Shown: positions 33,697-41,055 of the stretch, piece after piece | Position numbering within the stretch: the first letter of the stretch is position 1 | How the letters are laid out: each line of letters begins with the position of its first letter | Assembly: GCA_016190055.1 (NCBI GenBank) | Contig: JACPRH010000041.1 | Span: 23,437 to 87,436 of the forward strand | Source of the DNA: Nitrososphaerota archaeon | Lineage (GTDB): Archaea > Thermoproteota > Nitrososphaeria > Nitrososphaerales > JACPRH01 | Direction of reading: 5' to 3' | Length of the DNA: 64,000 nucleotides | Notes under the pieces: generated by a model | Told to the model about the DNA's origin: nothing | What the model saw: the letters and a program-made list of their open reading frames with translations, nothing else | Databases searched by the model: none | Program-made: the position numbers and the translations under genes

Positions 33697-35238
33697 TCAA
33701 ACCGTCTCCGGTTTTTTCTTTCTAAGAAAGATCTTACCGTTGCATCTTTTTCCGTCTATCTGTTCGCTACATCTGATCTGATAGTGGCTGTACTGCTTGC
33801 CGCATTGATCGCAGGTATAGGATTCTTCTGTGTTTTTTACAGGTGGTTGATTGTCTCCTAGTTTCTTCTGCGCTGGATCTTCGGTTGGTTTAGGTTCAGT
33901 TACTTCATACTCTGGATGTCCCTTTATTTTTACTCCGATATAGCAGGTTGCCCGTTTATCGACTCCTACACTCGGCCTTCCGGTTGTTATTTTCTTGAAC
34001 TCTGGTATCTTCTTGAAGAATGTGGCCGCTGTTAGTACTGGTAGATGGCTCTCGCGGCAGTAAAATGCGAAGGCATCGAACATGTTTTGCTTGGTTATCT
34101 CGGTTGATTTCTTAATGTCAGTTGGATCGTCTTCAACCCATTCCATAATGAAAGCTTGAACAGGTGAGGATTTTTTGATGTACTCTTCCCTTACATTCTC
34201 GGTGCTCTTGGAGTTTGAGAATACCCAGTTGTTTTCTCTGAGTCGCTTTAAACCCTCTAGTGACCATGCGAAGAATCCACTTATCTCCTCTGGTGATTTC
34301 AACTCATTCAGAAGGTTCTTGTTTTCTTTCGGTCCCTCGAATTTGGTCGGGAATGTGAGGATTATCCAGCGTCTGAAGAACGCTGTAGTATCGTCTTTCG
34401 CTTCGGGCAGTTTGTTGGCTGAAAAGATTAATTTGGCGTAGTTTATGAATGGAAAACCATTCTTGAACTTCTTCTCCGCTGTTACTGGATCTCCACCAGT
34501 CAACATTTTAAATTGTCCAGTGGTTTCAAGCGCAGTATCTGATAAGTCGGGGTATAGGTTGGCTAGTTTTCCGTAGATATCAGCTTTAGCGAATCTGTTG
34601 TACTCTAATTCCTGTAGGCTGCGAGTCGAAATGTTTTCGAGTCCGAGCGTGGTTTTGATTAGATTGATGAATGTGGATTTACCGTTGGCGCCTTCACCTA
34701 CTAGCATGAGAGCTTTCTGCGTTTCGTAATTTCTCCATAAACAGTATCCGGTGAACTCTTGCGCGGTTGCCATGTCTTCTGGGTAAAAAACCTCATTGAG
34801 AAATTTCTGTATCTTCGGGCCTAAAGTCTCCTTCCCAGTGTAGGTAACAGGTATCTTCACACGGGATAAGTAGTTCGGATCGTGTTCTTTAACCTCGAAG
34901 GTGTCTAGGTTGATTATTCCATTGTTAATTACTAGCCTCTTCGGATCAGTGTCAAATACGTTTCTTGGTATGTAGGTTCTACGGACGATATGGTTTATTG
35001 TCTCTTCTACATCATGCGTGGTTAACTGGTCATCCTCTTTCTCTACGAATGATTTTATCTCTGATTCTCCGCCTTCAACGTAGACGCCGCCTTCATAATA
35101 CAACACCTCATCGTTGTCCTTCAATGTGACAATGTGGATATTCTCCATAACGCACTTGGCCATTTCAGGCGGTGAAAGTGACTTCTTACTGTCTGGATCT
35201 GCTGCGTTTGTTACCCCTTTCACTAAGTCACTCGCCAT
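33697..35238 (-). CDS. SF3/D5-type replicative helicase
   Basis: The protein has 513 residues. A D5-N-like region (about 95-175) precedes the P-loop GEGANGKST at 181-189. Walker B-like ANLYPDLSD follows near 233, then FKMLTGGDPVTAEKKFK and motif C AKLIFSANKLPEAKD, with the arginine finger region FFRRWIILTFP. The C-terminus has a zinc ribbon (YTCDQCGKQ...RCSEQ...RCNGK). It unwinds the element's origin as a hexamer. The PrimPol gene is next upstream, so they form a replication pair that in some archaeal plasmids is fused in one protein. Confidence 0.9.
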   Translation of the reverse strand: MASDLVKGVTNAADPDSKKSLSPPEMAKCVMENIHIVTLKDNDEVLYYEGGVYVEGGESEIKSFVEKEDDQLTTHDVEETINHIVRRTYIPRNVFDTDPKRLVINNGIINLDTFEVKEHDPNYLSRVKIPVTYTGKETLGPKIQKFLNEVFYPEDMATAQEFTGYCLWRNYETQKALMLVGEGANGKSTFINLIKTTLGLENISTRSLQELEYNRFAKADIYGKLANLYPDLSDTALETTGQFKMLTGGDPVTAEKKFKNGFPFINYAKLIFSANKLPEAKDDTTAFFRRWIILTFPTKFEGPKENKNLLNELKSPEEISGFFAWSLEGLKRLRENNWVFSNSKSTENVREEYIKKSSPVQAFIMEWVEDDPTDIKKSTEITKQNMFDAFAFYCRESHLPVLTAATFFKKIPEFKKITTGRPSVGVDKRATCYIGVKIKGHPEYEVTEPKPTEDPAQKKLGDNQPPVKNTEESYTCDQCGKQYSHYQIRCSEQIDGKRCNGKIFLRKKKPETV

Positions 35239-35240
35239 GT

Positions 35241-36350
35241 CTAATCACCGTTCGATGTCAGGGATGTCAAGGCTGTCAGGGGTTTTTCCCTTTTAATACC
35301 TAACATACTCTCTTCTTTTTCGATAGTGTGTGTAGGTGTATAGCTTGCAATCCTCATGGGTTGTGGCGTATTAAGTATAGAAAACCCCTGACTTCCTTGA
35401 CATGTCTGACGGGGCTGATGCTTCTGGGTCTCTGCGATTTTACGGATACCAGACCAGCCCTGCAGTTTAGCTATGTCTTGCTCCTGTAGATTGTAGTGAT
35501 AATCCACCTGTGCGTAACGGCTGAACTTCTCAGTGTCCTGTGCTGCTTCTACGATGAGTTTGATTATGTCTTTGCTGTCTTCCTTTCTAACTCCTTCTTT
35601 CACCAAGTAGCCTAGTAGAGCGATACAGAGCTTATGCCTATACCCTTCTATCCAGAGGGGTTTTATCGCGTTGACTATCTCCAGTTTCTCAGTGTTTGTT
35701 AATGGTTGTCGTGGTTGCCTCTGTCTAAAGATATGGGTTGGTGTTGCCTGTTGTGTTTCTTTAGGAATGTAGCCTAGTTGGATGGCCCGGCTGATTATCT
35801 TGTTCTTTGCATTGGACATCTCGGATATTGACCAGGTGCCGATAACAGTGTAAGGGATACCGGACGGGTGAATACTAGGTGGTAGGATGGAGTAATGGTC
35901 TAGTGCCAGGAGCTCCATGTCAAGAGCTGGGCGAAAATCTATTCCCGTGAAGTCGTTATCTCGATCGTTCTTTAAAATTACCTTATGTCCTCGCTTGGTA
36001 GTGCATGTTAAGGTGTGAGATGCGATGATCTTGGTGTCACCGAAGAATTTTTCGATTAGGTTTGGATCGTCGAAGTCTATCTGCATCAACCTAGTGTCAT
36101 GGACGCATGCTAGGTTGAGTGTCGGGTCGTTTTGCAGTATCTCGAACAGGTGTGCGTAAGGTATCGGTATTTTCCATGAAGGCGTGTTCTTAACTGGATC
36201 TATTGAGAGGTATTTCGAGGCCGGGTGTTTAGTGCATCTGTTGATCGGGATTAGATTGAGACCCATTCCTAAACCGAATAGACGTGCTGCTCGGTGTATG
36301 TCCAGTTGAAGACTAGACTGAGATTTGGGCGTCGACATGATTGTGTCCAT
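35241..36350 (-). CDS. Primase-polymerase (PrimPol, archaeo-eukaryotic primase superfamily)
   Basis: This 369-residue protein has the primase/polymerase signatures: LMQIDFDDP with D92 and D94 as metal ligands, TKRGHKVIL with H122 (the h-GH motif), and ELLALDHYSILPPSIHPSG. It lacks the helicase part, which is encoded next. The C-terminal half (about 210-290) resembles a PriCT helical module. It primes and may extend DNA for element replication. The GTG/ATG starts at the N-terminus are ambiguous by four residues. Confidence 0.85.
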   Translation of the reverse strand: MDTIMSTPKSQSSLQLDIHRAARLFGLGMGLNLIPINRCTKHPASKYLSIDPVKNTPSWKIPIPYAHLFEILQNDPTLNLACVHDTRLMQIDFDDPNLIEKFFGDTKIIASHTLTCTTKRGHKVILKNDRDNDFTGIDFRPALDMELLALDHYSILPPSIHPSGIPYTVIGTWSISEMSNAKNKIISRAIQLGYIPKETQQATPTHIFRQRQPRQPLTNTEKLEIVNAIKPLWIEGYRHKLCIALLGYLVKEGVRKEDSKDIIKLIVEAAQDTEKFSRYAQVDYHYNLQEQDIAKLQGWSGIRKIAETQKHQPRQTCQGSQGFSILNTPQPMRIASYTPTHTIEKEESMLGIKREKPLTALTSLTSNGD

Positions 36351-36359
36351 TCTTCATGC

Positions 36360-36827
36360 CTACTTGCTTGGATACCGGTTGAGGAATAGGGTGCTTCCTT
36401 TTCCGTGGCTCAGTTTGTACACGTGGCTGCCGATATTCGCTTCCGAATTTTTCTCCAGGTATTGAACCAGTGGAACTAAGTCGCGTTTAATTGAGCCGTC
36501 GCGCTCAGAGCCGAACACCCATTCACCTTTACTGTTTGTCTGCCAAGGTAGCTTATCGAGAATAGCCTGTGATATGATGTCTGTCTGTGTTGGCGTCGGT
36601 TTCGGTGCCTGTGTGGGTTTCGATGTATCTGGTTTAACTGCTTGAGCATTCTCCTTAGCGGCTAGGAGTAGTTGACGGACGCGCTCGGTAAGATAAACCT
36701 CTAACCCCTCAGTCTCACTCTTGATCTGTGGATCTGAAGAGGTTGCCGCGACAGCGCGAGCAACGGCCATAATGAGCTTAAGATCGTGGACTGCCTCGGT
36801 GTCAGGCACTCTAACTAACGCCTCCAT
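36360..36827 (-). CDS. Hypothetical protein with Pro-rich linker
   Basis: The protein has 155 residues: a helical N-terminal part (about 1-65), a Pro/Thr/Lys linker (SKPTQAPKPTPTQ, about 70-83), and a C-terminal winged-helix-like part (IISQAILDKLPWQTNSKGEWVFGSERDGSIKRDLVPLVQYLEK). It is immediately upstream of PrimPol and overlaps the preceding small gene. A replication accessory role is plausible from position only. Confidence 0.5.
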   Translation of the reverse strand: MEALVRVPDTEAVHDLKLIMAVARAVAATSSDPQIKSETEGLEVYLTERVRQLLLAAKENAQAVKPDTSKPTQAPKPTPTQTDIISQAILDKLPWQTNSKGEWVFGSERDGSIKRDLVPLVQYLEKNSEANIGSHVYKLSHGKGSTLFLNRYPSK

Positions 36828-36993
36828 TTGACCGGAGTGTTCGCATCCATCCCCGGACTTTAGCCGCGTACTCTTCCGGCGTCAGCTCAGTATCCTCATA
36901 CTGCATTGAGAGGCGGAATGGATGATTCGGCGGAAGCTTCTGCGCCATCTCCTTCAGCTTCGAAATGTTGATAGTTCGAGTAGCTGATATCAT
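36811..36993 (-). CDS. 60-residue protein, tandem paralogue A
   Basis: The sequence INISKLKEMAQKLPPNHPFRLSMQYEDTELTPEEYAAKV aligns closely with the 60-residue product of the neighbouring gene. The two genes overlap by 4 bp. NHPFR and YAAK are shared landmarks. Family unknown. Confidence 0.6.
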   Translation of the reverse strand: MISATRTINISKLKEMAQKLPPNHPFRLSMQYEDTELTPEEYAAKVRGWMRTLRSNGGVS

Positions 36994-37172
36994 GCTTTGG
37001 CCCCCAGGTCTAAGAGCCGTAACCAGCTTTTTCCCTTCGCAGCGTATTCCTCCAGAGTTATCTCGGTGTCCTCGACTTCAAGCGTGAGTCTGAACGGATG
37101 ATTCGCTGGGAGCTTCGCAGCTAAAGCCTTCAGCTTAGAAATGTTAACGCGGTTCTGCGAGGCTTGCATCAA
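36990..37172 (-). CDS. 60-residue protein, tandem paralogue B
   Basis: VNISKLKALAAKLPANHPFRLTLEVEDTEITLEEYAAKGKSWLRLL is about half identical to paralogue A. The duplication has diverged at the DNA level, so it is not recent. The conserved core suggests a small beta-alpha domain that may dimerise. Unknown function. Confidence 0.6.
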   Translation of the reverse strand: MMQASQNRVNISKLKALAAKLPANHPFRLTLEVEDTEITLEEYAAKGKSWLRLLDLGAKA

Positions 37173-37315
37173 AATTTAGCCCCCTTATTCGGGCAGCAGT
37201 CGAGACAAAGACCATGGCATGTGCAGGCCATTTCTACGGGAGTATTATCGCCGCAGGCCCTACAGCGAAAGTAGCCTCCTTCGACAGAGTTTTGCTTTTG
37301 TATATTGAGACTCAT
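37169..37315 (-). CDS. 48-residue Cys-rich zinc protein
   Basis: The ATG at 37315 follows GGGGAGAG, a ribosome binding site. The product has FRCRACGDNTPVEMACTCHGLCLDCC, with seven cysteines and one histidine, suggesting one or two zinc sites. An upstream frame to 37390 would overlap the AbrB-like gene and is less likely. Unknown. Confidence 0.55.
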   Translation of the reverse strand: MSLNIQKQNSVEGGYFRCRACGDNTPVEMACTCHGLCLDCCPNKGAKF

Positions 37316-37328
37316 CCACTCTCCCCTA

Positions 37329-37562
37329 CTATGGATGCCGCGGTGCCTGCCCAGGCACCGCAACCTCTTTTTCTGGCGGCGATCCTTCACTTCCTAAGAC
37401 TTTCTTCGGAAATACTCTCAAACAATCCTCTGAGAGAAGAATCTCAACCTCATCACCGGCGTGGATACCGACCGCGTTGGCCCAGATAGATGGCAAGGTC
37501 ATAAGAAGCGAAGCTTTACTGTGTCCGCCAGCGAATACTTTCCGCGTTATCTTAAACAGCAT
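37329..37562 (-). CDS. AbrB/SpoVT-like DNA-binding protein
   Basis: This 77-residue product starts MLFKITRKVFAGGHSKASLLMTLPSIWANAVGIHAGDEVEILLSEDCLRVFPK, the swapped-hairpin barrel pattern (strand, LPs.W....gi..GD.v.i....d.l.v.P). I use the ATG at 37562; a TATA-like TTATTTAA about 26 bp upstream makes a leaderless mRNA likely. It is the first gene of the replication operon and is probably its regulator. Confidence 0.72.
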   Translation of the reverse strand: MLFKITRKVFAGGHSKASLLMTLPSIWANAVGIHAGDEVEILLSEDCLRVFPKKVLGSEGSPPEKEVAVPGQAPRHP

Positions 37563-37641
37563 AACATAAGTATGCAAATGGTTAAATAACTACGTTGCAC
37601 TGCGGTACTTGGGTACGTAGCTTTGTGGGAGAGTAAGTCGC

Positions 37642-38799
37642 ATGATAGACCGAAATGATCGTCTTGGACGCTACTGGACGATATTAAAGATAGTAGCAGA
37701 AGCCGGTAAGAATGGTTTCTTGAAAAATGAATTGGACACCATTGTCGTCAAAGAAAGGAGCGTAGTCTCATCCAAAACACTAACAGGTGTTCTTGAGACG
37801 TTAAATAAAGACGGGTTAATCACTTATCCACCAAAGATACAGAATGGTGAGCAGAGCAAAGTTAAGTGGCGTAACGGTCAACCCAGAAGAGCGACAATAA
37901 CCGATGCGGGAATACAGGGCATTAAGGATCACGATTTGGACGTTTCATTGAACCGGACTAGGCCATTGGTTCTAAAGGAAATTACTTTACCCGAAGATGC
38001 CATTAAACGAGTCAAAGGTGAAGAACTAGGTAAAGAATCTGAGGAAATTACTTTACCCGAAGATGCCATTAAACGAGTCAAAGGTGAAGAACTAGGTAAA
38101 GAATCTGAGGAAATTACTTTACCCGAAGATGCCATTAAACGAGTCAAAGGTGAAGAACATGAGAAAATCAGACAAATGTTCCCAAAACATCGAACCATGC
38201 GTGAACAGTTGCACCTATCTCTCAGTGGGGAAGAAAGGGCGAAAAAGGAGTTTTTCGAACAGGCATCTGATGAAGAGTATGTGAACGACTGGGCTTCTTC
38301 GTACAGATTGATTGTTGGCTCCTCTCCTGACGACCCTATTGTGTTTTCTGACCGGCTCCAAGAAGAATTCATTGAATCTGCACTAAACACAGTGGGTTTG
38401 GCCCAAAGAGCCCAGCTTAGAAACAAAAAGGCCGACGTAAAGATATGGGAGTTACCTTGTAGAGTAATAATTGATTATACGCCTAAGCCTAAAAGAAATT
38501 TGGATGAAATCAAGAAAAAACGACGTACGCAATTTATGAAACAATTCCACCCAGATGCTTCGAAGCATGAGGTTGTTGTAGTATCTGCGGGGTTAGATGT
38601 GTTGAGTAGATATGAGAAGTGGAAAATTAAGACTGAGATGGAGAAGGTAAAGTCATATTATAAACCCAATGACGAATACGCGAGGGATCTTCAGAAACTA
38701 CAATTAGAGAAAATAGAGGAAGTCAGGAAAAGAGTCCAACAGCTACGGATGTACTATTATGAATTTGAACGGGCTTTCATTCACTACTTCTTCTCATAG
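37642..38799 (+). CDS. Winged-helix protein with amplified 22-residue repeats
   Basis: The protein has 385 residues. The N-terminus (about 8-90) is a winged helix (RYWTILKIVAEAGKNGFLKNEL...KTLTGVLETLNKDGLITYPP). Residues 113-172 contain the unit EITLPEDAIKRVKGEELGKE with SE repeated two and two-thirds times. The C-terminal half is basic and helical (KPKRNLDEIKKKRRTQFMKQFHP). It is divergent from the replication operon, with about 80 bp between starts. Likely a DNA-binding protein of the element; not recognised. Confidence 0.55.
   Translation: MIDRNDRLGRYWTILKIVAEAGKNGFLKNELDTIVVKERSVVSSKTLTGVLETLNKDGLITYPPKIQNGEQSKVKWRNGQPRRATITDAGIQGIKDHDLDVSLNRTRPLVLKEITLPEDAIKRVKGEELGKESEEITLPEDAIKRVKGEELGKESEEITLPEDAIKRVKGEEHEKIRQMFPKHRTMREQLHLSLSGEERAKKEFFEQASDEEYVNDWASSYRLIVGSSPDDPIVFSDRLQEEFIESALNTVGLAQRAQLRNKKADVKIWELPCRVIIDYTPKPKRNLDEIKKKRRTQFMKQFHPDASKHEVVVVSAGLDVLSRYEKWKIKTEMEKVKSYYKPNDEYARDLQKLQLEKIEEVRKRVQQLRMYYYEFERAFIHYFFS
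37978..38157 (+). repeat. 66-bp in-frame tandem repeat, 2.7 copies
   Basis: Copies begin at 37978, 38044 and 38110 and are identical at the DNA level where I compared them. The period is a multiple of three, so the frame is kept. Identity at synonymous sites indicates recent slippage or recombination. Confidence 0.9.
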
Positions 38800-38897
38800 C
38801 GCAAGAAATCAACAAACTGGGCTAAACGGATCTTTCTAGCCTCCCCCTCGGAAGCGCCGAATCACACATTTTTGTTTTACTTATTAGGGGAAGAGAG

Positions 38898-38948
38898 ATG
38901 GATCGTAATAGTTTCGATACTTCAGTAAAGAGGGTGTTCGAACAGTGA
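38898..38948 (+). CDS. Possible 16-residue leader peptide
   Basis: ATG at 38898 follows AGGGGAAGAGAG and encodes MDRNSFDTSVKRVFEQ, ending with TGA that overlaps the GTG start of the next gene (GTGA at 38945-38948). This looks like a coupled upstream ORF for the surface-protein operon. Confidence 0.3.
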   Translation: MDRNSFDTSVKRVFEQ

Positions 38949-39790
38949 AGTCCAGTGGACTCATTGTTATCGTGGCCGTCGTGGTTGCCGTGCTGGTTGC
39001 AGCGATGGCTCAGAGCTCGGGGTTTCGCGCTGCCGCCAGTGACTCAAGTTACGTTGGTCCCGACGTGTATTCCGGGGGGCAGCTTGTGGTGACGACCGCG
39101 ACGGTTCAGGGCTCAGTTGTGACTACGACTACAGTGGTTAATCAGGTGGTGGTTCAGCCTGCTCAGACAGGCATTGTTCCTCGCTTGGTTCTGCAGGATA
39201 GTTACGGGGTGAATCATACGCTTGCATCTTCGGCGGTGCCTTTGTCGGTTGCAGGTGCGCCGACTATTCCGGCGTCACGAGGCAAACTGTATCTCTCCCT
39301 ACAAGGATACTTCGAGGTTGACGAGGCGCTGATTGAGAAGTATGGGGTTTTGACGCGTTGGACAATTAGTGGACAAGTTACGCCGATTGTATGTCAAACG
39401 TTTGGTGGCACCTGTGCAGGTGTATCCTCATTGCAGTTTTCCGCAGAGGGTCAAGGGGTTCCGACAGATTCATTCAGCATTTATGTGACTAACCAGGGTA
39501 TTTTTCCAGTCAGCAGCATCATAAGCACTTTGGATATGAGCAAACTTCGAAACGGTATTTACCGGCTTGGGATGGTACATGATCGTGTCGCGCTTCAGAT
39601 GTACTTTGCATCTGGTGATAGTTCGGGGTCGCGAATAGAGCGTAGTTCCTTCTCATCTCTAAATTTCGAGTATCGAGACGGTCAAATCATATTCTTTGAC
39701 TCTGCGGAGATTAATCGCGCAACATCAGTAGGTATTGGTTTGTCAATAATTGATGCTTGGTTGCCTGATGCTTCGAAGGTGAGATTTTGA
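38945..39790 (+). CDS. Secreted/pilin-like protein of the surface block
   Basis: The protein has 281 residues. GTG start. An N-terminal hydrophobic helix (SGLIVIVAVVVAVLVAAMAQ) is followed by a Val/Thr-rich strand region (VVTTATVQGSVVTTTTVVNQVVV) and a beta-rich domain with one cysteine pair (IVCQTFGGTCAG). The layout suits an exported or virion-surface protein, or an archaeal pilin-like subunit. First of three tandem large secreted proteins. Confidence 0.6.
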   Translation: MKSSGLIVIVAVVVAVLVAAMAQSSGFRAAASDSSYVGPDVYSGGQLVVTTATVQGSVVTTTTVVNQVVVQPAQTGIVPRLVLQDSYGVNHTLASSAVPLSVAGAPTIPASRGKLYLSLQGYFEVDEALIEKYGVLTRWTISGQVTPIVCQTFGGTCAGVSSLQFSAEGQGVPTDSFSIYVTNQGIFPVSSIISTLDMSKLRNGIYRLGMVHDRVALQMYFASGDSSGSRIERSSFSSLNFEYRDGQIIFFDSAEINRATSVGIGLSIIDAWLPDASKVRF

Positions 39791-39867
39791 TAGAAAAACA
39801 TCAAAATTATAATATCCCGCGAGAACATGAGGATATCTCTTGTTCCGTGAAAGGTGTGTAACAACAG

Positions 39868-41046
39868 ATGAATCGGTCTGAAAAAATAGTTGCGAGCGTC
39901 AGTGTGGTTGCCTTGTTGTTATCGGCGATGCTGATCTATTCAGCATATGCCGGTTATACGGAGAAGAAAAGTAACAATGCCGTTGGGGTGGATTTAGGTG
40001 CGCCACTTAAACGTGACTTGAATAAGTTGTCGCCTATCTTGGAGGTGAAAGCTTATGATTCGAACGGCAATTTGAAACAGAGTGTTGTTAAGGACGACGA
40101 TCTTATCGTGAATAATTTTCTAGCTTTCTTGAAAGCAATGTTGACGAATCACGGTGGATCCACCGTCTTCCTCTCAATGAATGATACATCCGGAGCTAGT
40201 CAATCGTTGTATTTTTGGTCGGCCACTCATGGTAATTCAATGTGGGATACGGGGTCAGGTGCTAAGCATAGTTATATTCAGATAGGGACAGGTAATACTG
40301 CGCCAACGCGGAACGATAAGTCAATCCAGACAAGCGCGGAGACAGCGGTTGAAATAAGTGCCCCGTCTTACAGTTCAGGAAACATTTCTTTCTCAGCTTC
40401 GATTGCAATCACAGGAACGAAGGATATCACTGAATCAGTAATGTACAGCACCTATGAAGAATGGGTGGGGAACACAAACAAAGCTTTCGTGATGTTCCGA
40501 GATACTTTTTCCCCTATCAGTGTGGTAAACGGTGATAGTGTGACCGTGACCTACTACCTATCCTTAACAAATACAAGTTTCACCGACACATTTGGAGAAA
40601 TATTAGCATATGTGTGGACGGGGACAGGGTCAAGTGGATCATTATCTGCGACTGGCCTAACCGATATCACAAACACTGCACAAACAGCTTACGTCTACAG
40701 CACAGCACAAACTAATGTAATGTTTGATACTGGTTCAGCTGGTTCAAACATTCTTCTTCAAATTGGTACGGGGAACACTGCAGCTACTCGCGCAGATTAC
40801 GTGATACAAACCCCTGTCGAAACCGCTGTTGGAACCAGTGTACCATCATACTCGAATGGTAATGTTTCTCTAAGCGGAGTTGTCACTACCACCGCGTCAA
40901 GAAGTGTGACTGAAGCTGGTCTATACATTGAAGTGAAAAATACTGCGGGTACAGATGTGCAGCTTATGCTTTGGCGGGCTGTATTTTCCGCGGTCGCAGT
41001 GCCATCCGGAGGACAAATAACAGTCACATTCACGGTTGACACGTAA
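39868..41046 (+). CDS. Secreted protein with two phage-structural-type beta domains
   Basis: The protein has 392 residues. An N-terminal helix (VASVSVVALLLSAMLIYSAYA) precedes two repeats. Repeat 1 (about 135-235) has IQIGTGNTAPTRNDKSIQ, PSYSSGNISFSASI, ITESVMYS and FRDTFSPISVVNGDSVTV. Repeat 2 (about 295-392) has LQIGTGNTAATRADYVIQ, PSYSNGNVSLSGVV, VTEAGLYI and RAVFSAVAVPSGGQITV. The GTGxTaptrsD..iq pattern is common in phage tail and virion proteins. This favours a virus-like origin for the element. Function is inferred. Confidence 0.65.
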   Translation: MNRSEKIVASVSVVALLLSAMLIYSAYAGYTEKKSNNAVGVDLGAPLKRDLNKLSPILEVKAYDSNGNLKQSVVKDDDLIVNNFLAFLKAMLTNHGGSTVFLSMNDTSGASQSLYFWSATHGNSMWDTGSGAKHSYIQIGTGNTAPTRNDKSIQTSAETAVEISAPSYSSGNISFSASIAITGTKDITESVMYSTYEEWVGNTNKAFVMFRDTFSPISVVNGDSVTVTYYLSLTNTSFTDTFGEILAYVWTGTGSSGSLSATGLTDITNTAQTAYVYSTAQTNVMFDTGSAGSNILLQIGTGNTAATRADYVIQTPVETAVGTSVPSYSNGNVSLSGVVTTTASRSVTEAGLYIEVKNTAGTDVQLMLWRAVFSAVAVPSGGQITVTFTVDT

Positions 41047-41055
41047 CATCGTGGT

